NCBI GenBank assembly: GCA_900088475.1
Contig: FLMG01002948.1
Location: 3,999 to 44,694 of the forward strand
Reading direction: 5' to 3'
Origin: Hyphochytrium catenoides
Lineage: Eukaryota > Sar > Hyphochytriomycetes > Hyphochytriales > Hyphochytriaceae
Length of the DNA stretch: 40,696 nt
In this document: piece by piece, positions 24,501 to 34,898 of the stretch
Layout of the letters: each line of letters opens with the position of its first letter
Numbering within the stretch: position 1 is the first letter of the stretch
Notes under the pieces: model-generated
Seen by the model: the letters and a program-made list of their open reading frames with translations, nothing else
What the model was told of the DNA's origin: nothing
The model's database searches: none
Made by a program: the position numbers and the translations under genes

Positions 24501-25434
24501 AAGGTACTGTTCACGTTTTCTCTCTCGTTTTAACACACACAAACTCTCTCTCTCTCTCTCCAATACTCTCTCTCTCTCTCTTATTTTTCTTCGTGCTTGG
24601 CCGGCCAACTCAGTATTCGGATACGGTTCTTCCTGTTGTGTCTGCTCTGCTATACTTCCTTACCATTTCTTATGCTGCTCTTTGACGCTTGGTAATGGAG
24701 TTGTCCACTTATTTATCACTTTGTTAACCCCATTACTCTCGCTTGCAGATGTCTTCCGCTGCTCAAGGTCATGCTGGTCAATCTTATCGGCTTTTTCCAC
24801 TCCCGTCGCGCCGGAGCGGGCGTCGAAGTCCACTCTTCTCCGTATATGAGAACCGAGGTTCAAGGAGAGATGGCGAGAAAGATCCTTCAAACCCTCTTTA
24901 CAGCATCACTTATCCCTCCTCCCCTTTTCAGAACTATTGACCTGATCGGAGTCGTGCCACCTTCACAGGTAAGACCCAGCCAAGGATCCTTAGTCTACTG
25001 TCCCCCTTCCTGACTCAAGCTTCAGACTTCTCTGTCTCAAGACTCCATTCTTCTACTCTCTTTCTCATTCACCACTTCTTCCTAGCCCCATCATCCCTCT
25101 CGGCGCTCAGTTATGTCCTTCTGGTACTATTCTCTCGTCTGGGGCTCCTTATAGCTGGCTCTCCAACTCTTTGCTATCAGACTGAGACCAACCGTCCCCT
25201 TGTATTCCTAACCAGGTCGCTATCCTGCTGATGAACGTCTGGCTTTACCTGTGCGAGAACTGTTCAACCTCTGCAACGGGCGAAGAAGGAGAGAAGAAAA
25301 GCCCTGGGGCAGAAGAAAGAAAGGAAGGAGAAAAAGCCGCAGTAGTATCTGAGCAGTATCTTAGTCCAGTGCGAACAGTGTTGCACTCCTCAATAGGCTT
25401 AGTGGGCGCTTTGTACTGCCGATACTTAGGATAG
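21598..25434 (+). CDS. Large unrecognised helical protein, C-terminal part (same gene or adjacent gene)
   Basis: Exons with matching phases: 21598-21836, 21943-22049, 22110-22395, 22487-22692, 22822-22949, 23218-23522, 23720-24171, 24376-24503, 24749-24968, 25216-25434 (stop TAG). Upstream of the first block the frame hits a TGA before any ATG, so it must be spliced to an earlier exon, most simply the block ending near 21335. The product is Leu-rich and helical throughout: QQILWLDLLEICCREE, VKLSVLRVLCLLSPPSELS, MKILVDELLLRILPVSPL, EWMMREPSIIDLLLLAAEK, LLKVMLVNLIGFFHSRR, AILLMNVWLYLCEN. There are no catalytic motifs. Combined with the preceding block it would be about 1,280 residues. A scaffold subunit of a nuclear complex is possible but unproven. 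Confidence 0.6.
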
Positions 25435-25708
25435 AGAGCGAGGATGATAAGCCTTCTTCTGTACAGCAGTAATATTTATTGGCACCTGAACCCTTCTTTC
25501 TCTTGCTTCTCTTCTGCCCGCTTTTTGCTTCGCTTATCTCTCCTCAGCCGGACGCGGATAGTAAGAGTATGTGAGCCCATCTCCATTTCCTGCCACGTGG
25601 GCTCTCTCTGAACTGAAGTCTCTCTCACTCCTACAATCCAGGTCATACCAGCTTCTGGAGCTCAAAAGATAAGTCTGATGCTTGGCAACCTCGGTGCGTG
25701 CCTTTCAA
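25435..25708. other. Short convergent 3' region
   Basis: This separates the stop of the large helical gene (25434, +) from the stop of the SUMO-like-domain gene (25709, -). It probably holds both 3' ends. No gene is seen. Confidence 0.6.
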
Positions 25709-28330
25709 TTAAATAACTATGGTGTCAATGATGTCATTGTTCTTGAGTTTGTACATCTGAGGAGAGAGAAGGCCGTAAGGCAAGGCTCAGTCTTTGATCA
25801 ATCAACAATCGGCGATGAGATATGGTGATAGATTACCTGTGGCGTCTCGTCGGGGTCAAGTCTGTGTCCCGCCAGCATGAGTCTCACAGAGGCTGTGGGA
25901 GGAATGTCGAAGGCTTTGATGCATCCCTCCAATAGGAAAGAGAAAGGATCCGTCTGTGCAGCACAAGTTAGGAAGATAACTCAGCCAGAGTGAGCAAGAA
26001 ACGTAGGCTCGCAGACAGTGAAAGAGAACTGAAGTGTAAAGGGCAGTCGCCAGTAAGATGAGAAGGGCGTCGCCTCGCCTACCCTAAGCAGCTCAAACTC
26101 TTTTCCTCCTCCTGTCCTTCTAAGGAAGAGGCGAATGAAAGGCCCCTCGTCTTCCTCTTCCGTCTGCTCTCTTCCTGGTGCTGATATCTAAAGAAGAAAA
26201 AGAAGAAGAGGACTTCAGCAGGCGGTATCGAGAGCAGCGCCACAAGGAATGCAGTCAAAGGGTCGTACTGTCTGTCTACAATGGCTTGCGGTGCTGGTCT
26301 TTCCTTCCAAGTCAGCATGCTGCATAGCTTCTACTTCTGCATCGCTCATTTCTGGCATACTTTTTAGCACTCCGTCCAGGATATCCTCATCCTCCAGACC
26401 TAGACTCTATCCGAGGTAGAGATACGGACAATAAAAAGGCACGGTCAGCAGGAGTTTAAGCTTAAAATAGGCGCGCATCGTTAAGAGATTAGCAAAGGAG
26501 TGTGTTGGCCAAAGAAGACAGCGCAAGGGTTGTGACAAAAGAGAAGCTCGTTTTTCTAACGCCATTACGTCGGTGGGAGAAAGACCTCAACTACTGAGAC
26601 GAAGGACAAGCAAGTGCGCACCTCTGCAGAGTCCTGCGGCCGTAACGCCTGGCCATCGACTTTGATGATGAGCGCTTGGGGTTTGAGTTGCCTCCACAGG
26701 CAGAAAATAGAAGAGATCTTGATTAGCGGTTCGTCCTGCATGCAACCAACGTCAGCCCGCCTTTGAGCAATGAAAGCACCAGAAGCAGGGATCGAGAGGT
26801 TTAATGGGCGTAGGCAAGTCAAGGCAAATGGTAGTGTTTGAATGAAACGAAGGGATCCAGCAAAAAGCGTGGCTACCTTGTTAATGCTGTATGTGATAGA
26901 TGTGCCGTTGACTCTAAGCACTAGGGGAACAAAGGGACTCTGGCCTACATAAAAGACGGAGGACGGTGGAAGACTGGCTAGCGCATCCGGCACGAGGCGG
27001 AGCGGAGCTTTAAGCTTGAGCTCTAGGAGATCATCCTCTTCTAGGTCTAAAGACTGAAAAATTGGAGGATAAAAGTGCAAGCACATCCTTAGCACCAGCC
27101 AGCAAAGAGCATCCAAAAAGGCAGATGCCAGCTTTCTACCTCTGCTGTCTCTTGTGCAGATACAGCCTGTCCGTCTACTACTATGCTGGCCCCTAAGGGC
27201 GACAGTTGGTGACACAAGCAGTAAATCTTGGCAATCTGCAACAGCGGCACAAGCTACAGAGCGCAATGAAGGAGAAAATTTGTAAGTATATAGGTTGTTG
27301 AAGGGCGGACCGACGATATGACAAGAAGTGGTTGAAAGAAATTCGTAAGAACTCAGGAATGGTAGCAGAGTAAGAGACCTTGCCAACTCGGTATGGAGTT
27401 ATAGTCCCATCCTTTCTAACTTGCACTCTAATTAGCGGCCCCACGGGCTTGGCAACATCTGTCGTCTCCTCTCGGCTACGGCGGCGCGGGCTGTCGTACA
27501 CTGCGGCATCTGTTCCTTCCATGCCCAAAGGTTCCTCTTCCTCCTCTTTCTCTATTGACTTTGCCAAGTTCCGAAGATTAGCGGTTTGTCTGAGGGTTTG
27601 TGGGTAACAGTTGATCACAAGGGCTCGTTAGGCACCGTGCTTGCCAAGATGAAGAGAGGACAGGTATGGATAGGAGAAGAGCCTCATGGTGACACTTCCA
27701 AGCCTGTGAAAGAGATGGAGGCAAGCTTTAACTCACTGGAGGATTCTTGTGGAGGCCAAAAGGAGGGGATCGTCCTTGGCCTGGAACTGCGGCGTATATG
27801 CTGCCATCTCTTCTTCTAGGTCGCTTTCATCTAAGGAAGCCGATAGGTCCATGTCAATAGGGCAGTAGGGCAATGAAGCAGAGAGCTTTGCGCCTACCGG
27901 AATCCAGGAGGACAAAGTCTTTTTTGGCATCAGCGGCGGCTTCCCCAGCTTCATTATGATTCTCGGCTTCTTCGTCTTCATCACTCTCCAGCAAGGTAAT
28001 CTTGTCATCCGTCTTTTGAAGCTTCCGCTTGCTTTCTATAGCTTCGTCTTGGTCCCGAGGGCGACTTCGCCGAAAATCCACCAGGCTGTCGTCCGAGTCT
28101 GACGATGAAAGGTAGGGGGACGGGTCTGCATTACCTGATGGTTAGCCATGGCCATCGACAATTGCAATGAATGACCTCTAATATACATGCAACCAAATGC
28201 GCACTAGGTAACACAAAGACAAGATGTTTCACATACCAGGTAGAGTTACAGCTGATGCTTTTCTCCAATCAAAGAGCTCAACATCGCTGCCTGAAGAGTC
28301 ACTACTAGAATCGCTGTCCTCCGCTGCCAT
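25709..28330 (-). CDS. Rad60/NIP45-like protein with three tandem SUMO-like domains, 451 aa
   Basis: Eleven exons, all in phase (1356 nt): 28237-28330, 27898-28125, 27737-27830, 27379-27589, 27140-27235, 26877-27053, 26622-26735, 26335-26406, 26083-26187, 25837-25953, 25709-25756. The N-terminal 150 residues are acidic and Ser/Asp-rich (SDSSSDSSGSDVE, LLESDEDEEAE), as in NIP45, Rad60 and Esc2. Three SUMO-like repeats follow. SLD1 (about 190-260) reads LIRVQVRKDGTITPYRVGK, then VVDGQAVSAQETAESLDLEE. SLD2 (about 280-360) reads VPLVLRVNGTSITYSINKDE, then KVDGQALRPQDSAESLGLED. SLD3 (about 380-451) reads FIRLFLRRTGGGKEFELL, then LAGHRLDPDETPQMYKLKNN and DIIDTIVI. There is no terminal Gly-Gly, so it is not a processed modifier. 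Family members act with SUMO pathway enzymes in genome stability; the same role here is inferred. Confidence 0.85.
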
Positions 28331-28734
28331 GGCGTTCATTAAGTGTGATCACCATAAGAAATTCTGATCCCTACGCACTTAGGTCAAGGAGTCCTCCGCT
28401 CTCTTAGCTTAGCTTAAAACACTCCACAAACTAACCAATCTCCTAAATCTAGAGGTCCTTTGTGTCTCTTTCCGTCGGTCAACTCCGCAGTTGAGACGCT
28501 TTGTCAACTCCCCGTTGTCAGAGCTCCAAATTGCAAAGCTTCAAGAGATCATCTGACGCATTTTGGGCCTTTTTGTTTTTGGCGTAAAAGTTTCAGAGTT
28601 TGGCGCGAAAGGCAGTCGAGCAAGAACTAGTTATCAATAATGTGATATATAGAGCGATAATAGATCTTTATATGATTATCACCAAACTCCTTAAGGTGAT
28701 TGTGATCCTTGTGAGTTTTCGGTTACAGATTGTG

Positions 28735-28832
28735 AAAGGAGAGAGAGAAAGAGAGAGAGAAAGGAAGAGAGAAAGAGAGAGAGAAAGGAAGAGGGAAAGA
28801 GAGAGAGAAAGGAAGAGAGAGAGACAGAAGCG
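28735..28832. repeat. GA-rich short tandem repeat array
   Basis: Imperfect repeats of a purine unit (gagagagaaaggaagaga type) occur head to tail in the divergent intergenic region, upstream of both flanking genes. They look like a degenerate microsatellite. Confidence 0.8.
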
Positions 28833-29382
28833 GAAGGCAGCAAAGGAGCATGCTTGTGAGAGAGCAACGCAGCAAAATGGAGACGGAGGGGAAAGAGAGA
28901 GAGTGCGTCGAGAGGCAAGAGTCTAGAAAGGCAGAGGACAAAAGAGTCCGCGAAAGAGAAAGCACAGCCAAAAAACGAGAGAGAGAGAGAGCGAGAGAGA
29001 GTGATGATCAAGAGGGAGGAGGATGCACACCCTGCCCTTTACCTCCGCACTGAGTCACCTTCCGCTCTTACTCTCCTTCTCCTGCATCTTCTTAGCTTCT
29101 ACTATTCCCTCTCACATCTCAGCCTCTCTCTGGCTGCCTGCAGCTCCATAACGGCTGTTCAGCTAAACTTCTCCTCTCACCTCACCCCGTCTCTCTCCTC
29201 TCTAACTACTGATCCTTGTCCTTCTCTGTATTATATCCTCGCTGCTCTCTTAGCCTCTCCAGCAACGGAATGATGGTCAAGGGGATCTGGAGCAACTGAC
29301 ACGGCTGAACTATCTCTATCGCCGCAAGCGTTAAGGGTAGTAGAGAGACTAAGGACCACAAGAGAGGGAGAATTGAGAGAGG

Positions 29383-29386
<4 letters not shown>

Positions 29387-29434
<48 letters not shown>
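29387..29434. repeat. (GA)n microsatellite
   Basis: A near-perfect GA run of about 48 bases lies 160 bp upstream of the amidotransferase start codon at 29595. GA tracts near starts can act as GAGA-type promoter elements in some eukaryotes; here that is only a possibility. Confidence 0.9.
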
Positions 29435-29440
<6 letters not shown>

Positions 29441-29594
29441 TTAAAGAGAGAGGGAGCGGAAGTTCAGTTCACACTTCAATGTTGCCATATTATATCTCGT
29501 CTCTACAATGTCTGCAGAGTGGCTCTAACTAGATTTCGCCTACTCTGGCGGCTCAAATTGCAAAGAGGCGGACCTCTCGAGAGATAGAAGAAGA

Positions 29595-31532
29595 ATGTGC
29601 CGCTGGGTAATCTATAAGGGAATCCCGGTCCCTGTGGCTGACCTTCTCCTGAAGCCAGAGAGGAATCTGCAGTGGCTCTCCAGAAGAGACATTCGTTGTC
29701 TCCCTCACCTGCCCTTCTCCTCCAGCGCCACATGCCTTTTCGAGGAAGAGGTCGACCCTGCGGTGGAGCTGGACGAAGAAGACAGAGAACTTGATAGCAC
29801 CATCGTCAAGAGAAATAGCTCGCATGGCCTGGAGGACAAGGCGTCTTTTCCTAGTCTCTCAAGCCACCAACAGGAGAGGAATCATAGGTCAAGCTCCACC
29901 GACAGTGCCGGTTCCGCATCAACATTGTCCCTTGATGAGGAGCTCGTCAGAGATATTCTGTCCTTGACAGCAGGGCCTGAAGCATTGTCCCCTGAGAAAG
30001 ACAGACAGAGACGACCTGCGAGTCCAGGGACGGACAGTGGTCTCTCTTCTGCTTCTTCAAATCAGCTTGAAGACTCACAGTTATCTGCTGCTGCTGGTTC
30101 CACGACTGCACGTGGGCAGAAAGCTACCACCAAGCGTCGCGCCTACTCAATCTTCACCACTCTCTCCCACATACAGCGAAACCATTTGAAGAACGAGGAT
30201 GGCTATGGCATTGCGTGGTTCAGTAGTAAGGAGACAGAGGCAGAGGTCACGAAAGCAGGCACGCCGTCCAGTCGATTAGCTGCTTCTACCTGTCTCTCCT
30301 CTCCCCTGTCCCCACAAACACTTAGACGTACCCGAAATGGTGATCGAATAGGTAACACACTCTCTCCCAAGGTCCATAGGAAGTCCACCTGTGTGACAGA
30401 CGACAAAGACGTAGCGCAGGCACTGCAAGGCGTGGTCTCGGGATGTATCTGCGCTCATGTACGTGCCGCAAGCAAAGGCTTGAGCGTGCAAGAGAGCAAT
30501 TGCCACCCTTTCTCAGCTGGCAATTTTGTCTGGATGCATAACGGATGCGTTGCTTACTTTTCCAAGGTGAGAGAGGATCTCCTCCCTCTTCTCTCCGCCA
30601 AGGCAAAGCGAGCCATACAAGGGACAACGGACTCAGAGCTTGCTTTTGCTCTCTTTCTCAGTCACTTTGATGACTTTGAGGCGGTCTATAGCAAAGAAAA
30701 GATAGCCGATGCCATGCAGAGAACCATCAGGACAATTGTTAGAAAGAGCGGAGCCTATGGTCCTTGTGCTAGCTCTTTGAACTTCTGTGTGACCAACGGC
30801 AAAGTTGTCGTCTGCTCCCGCTTTAGAAATTGCAGAGCCAGACAGCAAGCTCCGTCTTTATACTGGGTAGAGAGTGTCCACCTCGTCCCGGCTTCTGCTT
30901 CCACGAGTGGCGCTTTTTCGCTTCCCATTCTTCTTCCTTCCTCCTCCTTCGCGTCAACCATGGCTCAGATCAAAGAAGGAAGAGACATTGACGGAGTTAA
31001 AGGAGGAGAAAGAGAGAGGAAGACCGCCGTGGTAGTGGCATCTGAGCCGATTGCTACCTCTGAGACGCATGATCACTGGCAGCTGGTTCCCAACAATCAT
31101 CTGCTACTGATAGACGAAGAAGAGAGAGTTATTTTCCAGCCGTTGCTGTCTCTGTCTCCATCTGTGGATCAGGCACTGAGGAAATGGAGAGAGAGAGCAG
31201 CCACTAGAATAAGAATGCGTAACCTCCACTTAGGAAAGACAATGCGCCAAACTGGAGATGCTGCGCCTCTCCTTCCACCTGCAAAGCCTATGATTCACAT
31301 TCCAACATGGAGCAAGAGAGAGGAGGGCGAGGAACCTGAAGTTAGCGGCGAAGATGCAACAGGAGATGGCATGGTTAAATCCCCAGTGGAGAGAAGAAAC
31401 GAAGCCGACAAAGGACTGTCCAGGACGCCGCAACAAGCGGGAAAGTACGAGAAAGGCGCGGCGCTGCTTTCGGCACGATTGCAAGCACTCCTTTCACCCC
31501 TCGGTCTTTTAAGATCTAAGCGAGGTCGATAG
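29595..31532 (+). CDS. Class II glutamine amidotransferase-like protein, DUG3/YafJ type, 645 aa
   Basis: Intronless ORF beginning MCRWVIYKG. In this N-terminal-nucleophile family, Cys2 becomes the catalytic N-terminal residue after Met removal. Motifs in order: LKNEDGYGIAWF (about 196-208), CAHVRAASKG (about 284-293), NCHPFSAGNFVWMHNGCVAY (about 303-322), and TTDSELAFALFLSHF (about 342-356). This is the pattern of yeast Dug3 and bacterial YafJ. In yeast, Dug3 works with Dug2 in cytosolic glutathione degradation through cleavage of the gamma-glutamyl bond; the same role is inferred. It is much longer than Dug3 (about 360 residues). A Ser-rich acidic insert occupies about residues 50-190, other inserts lie around 225-270 and 455-485, and there is a basic C-terminal extension of about 100 residues. 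Lack of introns contrasts with its neighbours. Confidence 0.88.
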   Translation: MCRWVIYKGIPVPVADLLLKPERNLQWLSRRDIRCLPHLPFSSSATCLFEEEVDPAVELDEEDRELDSTIVKRNSSHGLEDKASFPSLSSHQQERNHRSSSTDSAGSASTLSLDEELVRDILSLTAGPEALSPEKDRQRRPASPGTDSGLSSASSNQLEDSQLSAAAGSTTARGQKATTKRRAYSIFTTLSHIQRNHLKNEDGYGIAWFSSKETEAEVTKAGTPSSRLAASTCLSSPLSPQTLRRTRNGDRIGNTLSPKVHRKSTCVTDDKDVAQALQGVVSGCICAHVRAASKGLSVQESNCHPFSAGNFVWMHNGCVAYFSKVREDLLPLLSAKAKRAIQGTTDSELAFALFLSHFDDFEAVYSKEKIADAMQRTIRTIVRKSGAYGPCASSLNFCVTNGKVVVCSRFRNCRARQQAPSLYWVESVHLVPASASTSGAFSLPILLPSSSFASTMAQIKEGRDIDGVKGGERERKTAVVVASEPIATSETHDHWQLVPNNHLLLIDEEERVIFQPLLSLSPSVDQALRKWRERAATRIRMRNLHLGKTMRQTGDAAPLLPPAKPMIHIPTWSKREEGEEPEVSGEDATGDGMVKSPVERRNEADKGLSRTPQQAGKYEKGAALLSARLQALLSPLGLLRSKRGR

Positions 31533-34500
31533 TGGTGGGACCAGTGCTGGACGACTAGCCCTTCATTCCCTAAGTATTATAAAGAGTCCTCGTCACCGCT
31601 CTGCATCACCCGAGTGCGCAGTCCTGTTTAAATAATGCAAGACTCTTGTCTCTTCTTTCTAACTCAAAGAGACTTAGTTCTTTCCCCTCCTCTCCTCTCT
31701 CTCTCTCTTTCTATCTCTCTTTCTTTGTCTGTCTGTCTGTCTGTCTGTCTGCCTGGCTCTCTCTTGTTTTTGCTCTTCAGCTGGAGTAGAAAGGATGAGG
31801 GAAATAGATGCAACAGAAATAGATCTATCGATGATCCTTCTACAGATCCTCCTGCCTCTTATTTATAAAGTTTGTCTGTCTAGAGAGGGTCGTGCCACGG
31901 ACATCTGACGCAGCTTATGGCCGTTATTATGGCATAGAGCATGCATGAAGACACCAGCCGGTAGAGGGAGAGGTCAGAATAGTAGCAGGCCAGATGTAAG
32001 GAGGGGCCACACCAACAGGAGCAACGTAAGAGCTAGAGCAAGCGGTGTGTGGAGAGAAGGGTCGAGAGGCTAAGGTGTCCAGTGGGTGCCAGAGACAGAG
32101 AGTGCGAGATAAGGACAGAGAAAGAGAGGAGGAGATGAAGACAAAGAAGAAGAGCAAACGACAGAGAGAGAAAGAGGAGCTTGACAGGCGTAGAAGGCGA
32201 GAGAGGTAAGGACCATTCGCACGACAAGAGAAGATTAGCAAGCAGAAGAAGGAAAAGTAGGATTGCCATATTATTATGCAGCAGGCAAGGTGATCGAACA
32301 AGGAAAAGGATCTATTGAGCAAGAGCTGTTCTTTCTATCGAGCTTTTTCCGCTTCGAGCTGCTACAGGTAGGAGTACTACGTATGCCGTGCCTCATCACC
32401 TATCTTCTCACCCCTGACCCAGCCATTGCTCTCATCCATAAGTCCTTCTTGGACAGCACTCACCGCGGCAGGTGTATATCACTTGGTCCGCACACCATAA
32501 GAATAGGTCGTTTCAAGGATGCTAGCATGCGATATAGCAAGAGCGGCTCATCCAGGGCCAAAGTAATCATCATTGAAGGAAGGAACGAACCTTCAAGAGG
32601 AGAGAGCTGATCAAAAGGACCATGAAGAAGAGAAAAACTGACGATCAACCTTCTTCCCTCTAGCCAAGCAACCGTCACAAGAGCTGTCACAAGCGTCTAC
32701 CTCTAGATGAACTGGTTTGCCCTCCTGCTCTTGATTGACACCTCCTGCCTGCCTGTTGCCTTTGCTTTGAGGCTCCGTCAGGAATGATGGTCACCTTCTG
32801 CTTGCACGTGGTCAAGGCTACCAATCAAGCCTTGTATAGCAAATAAATAGAAACCGCCAGGACAGCCAGCAGTGGGTTTTCTCTTCGCGATCTTCTTCCG
32901 ACCTTCACTTGCCCCATAATCCCATCCTGTTGGCGCTCTCCTGCCGTAGAACATCTAACATTGGACCTGCCTGCTTGCCTTTGCTGTTGCTTTCTTTCAT
33001 ACATTCAAACAGTCGGCGGCTTGGTCATCTTGCTGGCTGGCTCAGAGTTTCGAGAACAACAGTCAAATTTTGGGCCTTTTCTCTTCAATAAATGGAAGAC
33101 TGAAGCTGCAGAAACGGAGCATCCTCAGCGGATTACTCATCAGGATCTTCACCTGGTAGACAAAGCTCTTCGAAGGTAGAAAACTGGATAAAAGTGAACA
33201 GAAACCACTCACATTCCTATAAAACATGATTAATACTTTGACACTAAATAGAATCCCTCTATTAGGATAGAGGACTTTTGCCATGTATTCCTCCTTTAGA
33301 TTGGCATATGTCATTTTTAATTATTCCTTTTTCCAGGATATCACATTCTGAAAATACCTTTTTGCAGTAAATTGAATAGGCCATAATCGGAGTGCTTCAC
33401 TGCCCTCGCAAGTTGAACGACAAGGCATTATTACAGGTGGGTGGTTCTGCCGTATCTCCTTTGCAACTGGGTTATCGCTGTTAGACCATCCCGCCAATCT
33501 GTAGAACTACGGAACTATGGAGAGAGATTTAGGATCTGCCTGTGTTTCTCCTGTTATTTTATAGTATTGACACAGCTCTTTTTAGGTTGATTTGTACAAA
33601 GTTCTTTGGCTATTGATTTGCTGTTTTATGTCTGTGATGATGAACCCAACCATGCCCGTTCTTTGCAATTTGAGTCTTCGTTTCGCAATTCAATGGTCTA
33701 TGGCCAGTTTAAAACCAGGCGGTTGCAGATTCTAATAAGATGGAAAGACAGAGAACTATCAACGACAACTATCGCCTTGCCTAGCTCCTTGCCTTTTATT
33801 CTCTAGTCATTCTCAGTTGTCACATTAGAACCCACAGGGACAGCATTTCATAATATTTCTATGACCTTCCCAGCCTAGTTTCTGCAGCGAAAAGGTAAAT
33901 AAGAGACAAACAAGCAGCCCCACATCGACATGATCGTCTCTCCTCTGCTTTCCGTGAAGGGTATTGCTACTAACTCCTAATGTATAAACCCTACCCTATT
34001 ACAACTTATTGTGTCTTACTACGTCCTCTCTGTCTTGGGGTCATTATGGGGATAGTCGGTGAATTACTCATTCTGGACTATCTTTGTGTCCCCACCGCAT
34101 TAATTGACTTCGATAAATCTTACTACGTCGCTCTAAATAGGCTAAACCAGGTTAAACAAGCCTCTGTTGATATTATTACTACCGTGCGGAGTCCTTCCCT
34201 GACCGTTTTGACGTGAGATCTGACACTTTGCAGCACATCCAAGGCCAGCCTACCCAACCCATCAAGGCGGAGTAGGATTAGGTTATAATGAAGTGTTTTG
34301 GCTCTCAGACTTTGGTTTATAGGCTAAGGTTTGAGTCAGCCTCACTTATGTTCCCGACGAGCTGTCAACCAAGAATCAGGAAACGGCGGAAAGTGAGGTG
34401 AGTGCCATAGAGTCAACGCTGTCGCTTTGTGGCTTAGGATTTCTTAGGGTTAATAGACAACAAGCCAACGGACAAGGAAGTGCAACGGCGGAGAGAGGAT

Positions 34501-34898
34501 GATGACCGTCGTTGCTTGATATCTCTCTTCTCTCCTCCCTCCTCCCCTCCTTCCTTCCTTCATCTCTCTGTCTGTCGGCCCACTCGCCTCGACCATTTCT
34601 CTCCTGTCACAGTGATGAGACCTAGCGACTGTCGTCCAACAGCTGGGGAGATGATGAAATCCTCTGCTTCTTAGCCAGCTTCCTCCCTCGTCTAGCCCTT
34701 TCGAGCCAATGATAAAGTAAGGGAGAAATGCTTTGCTTATTATGTCTCTCAGTGGGCGGGGTCGCCTGCTGTTGTTGATCTCACTTTTCATAAATCCAAC
34801 AGACACACATCAGAGCGACCTAAGGTAGTCGTCTTAAGCAATACTCCTTAATAACTAAGCGGCCGTCCCCTACAAGCCACACAACACCATCATAAACC
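31533..34898. other. Long intergenic region without a supported gene
   Basis: I see no coding segment with domain character on either strand. The left end (31700-31760) holds CT and TCTG repeats. The stretch from about 33180 to 34300 is AT-richer and less repetitive than elsewhere. Short ORFs at 32263-32610, 33606-33806 and 33980-34216 show no recognisable motif. The end next to 34899 should carry the promoter and leader of the globin gene. Confidence 0.5.
31727..31756. repeat. (TCTG)n tetranucleotide microsatellite
   Basis: Seven near-perfect copies of a TCTG/TGTC unit lie within a CT-rich stretch about 200 bp downstream of the amidotransferase stop codon. Confidence 0.85.

Larger units (their letters stand above)
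28331..29594. other. Divergent intergenic region rich in GA tracts
   Basis: This lies between the starts of the SUMO-like-domain gene (-) and the amidotransferase gene (+). From about 28735 to 28830 there is an array of GA-rich units of roughly 16-20 bases. The apparent ORFs here are runs of Arg-Glu or Leu-Ser produced by the repeats. No gene is supported. The region must contain both promoters. Confidence 0.6.

Noticed and set aside
28600-29053. ORFs rich in Arg-Glu or Leu-Ser (also at 6323-6535, 36604-36948 and 39635-39944)
   Set aside because: They are translations of GA/CT microsatellites with no other sequence content. They occur in introns or intergenic DNA on either strand.
32263-32610. 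115-codon ORF downstream of the amidotransferase gene
   Set aside because: No domain, no splice context, and composition like the surrounding non-coding DNA.
33980-34216. 78-codon ORF (MYKPYPITTYC...) upstream of the globin gene
   Set aside because: Short, without recognisable motif or neighbouring exons. Probably chance in AT-richer intergenic DNA.
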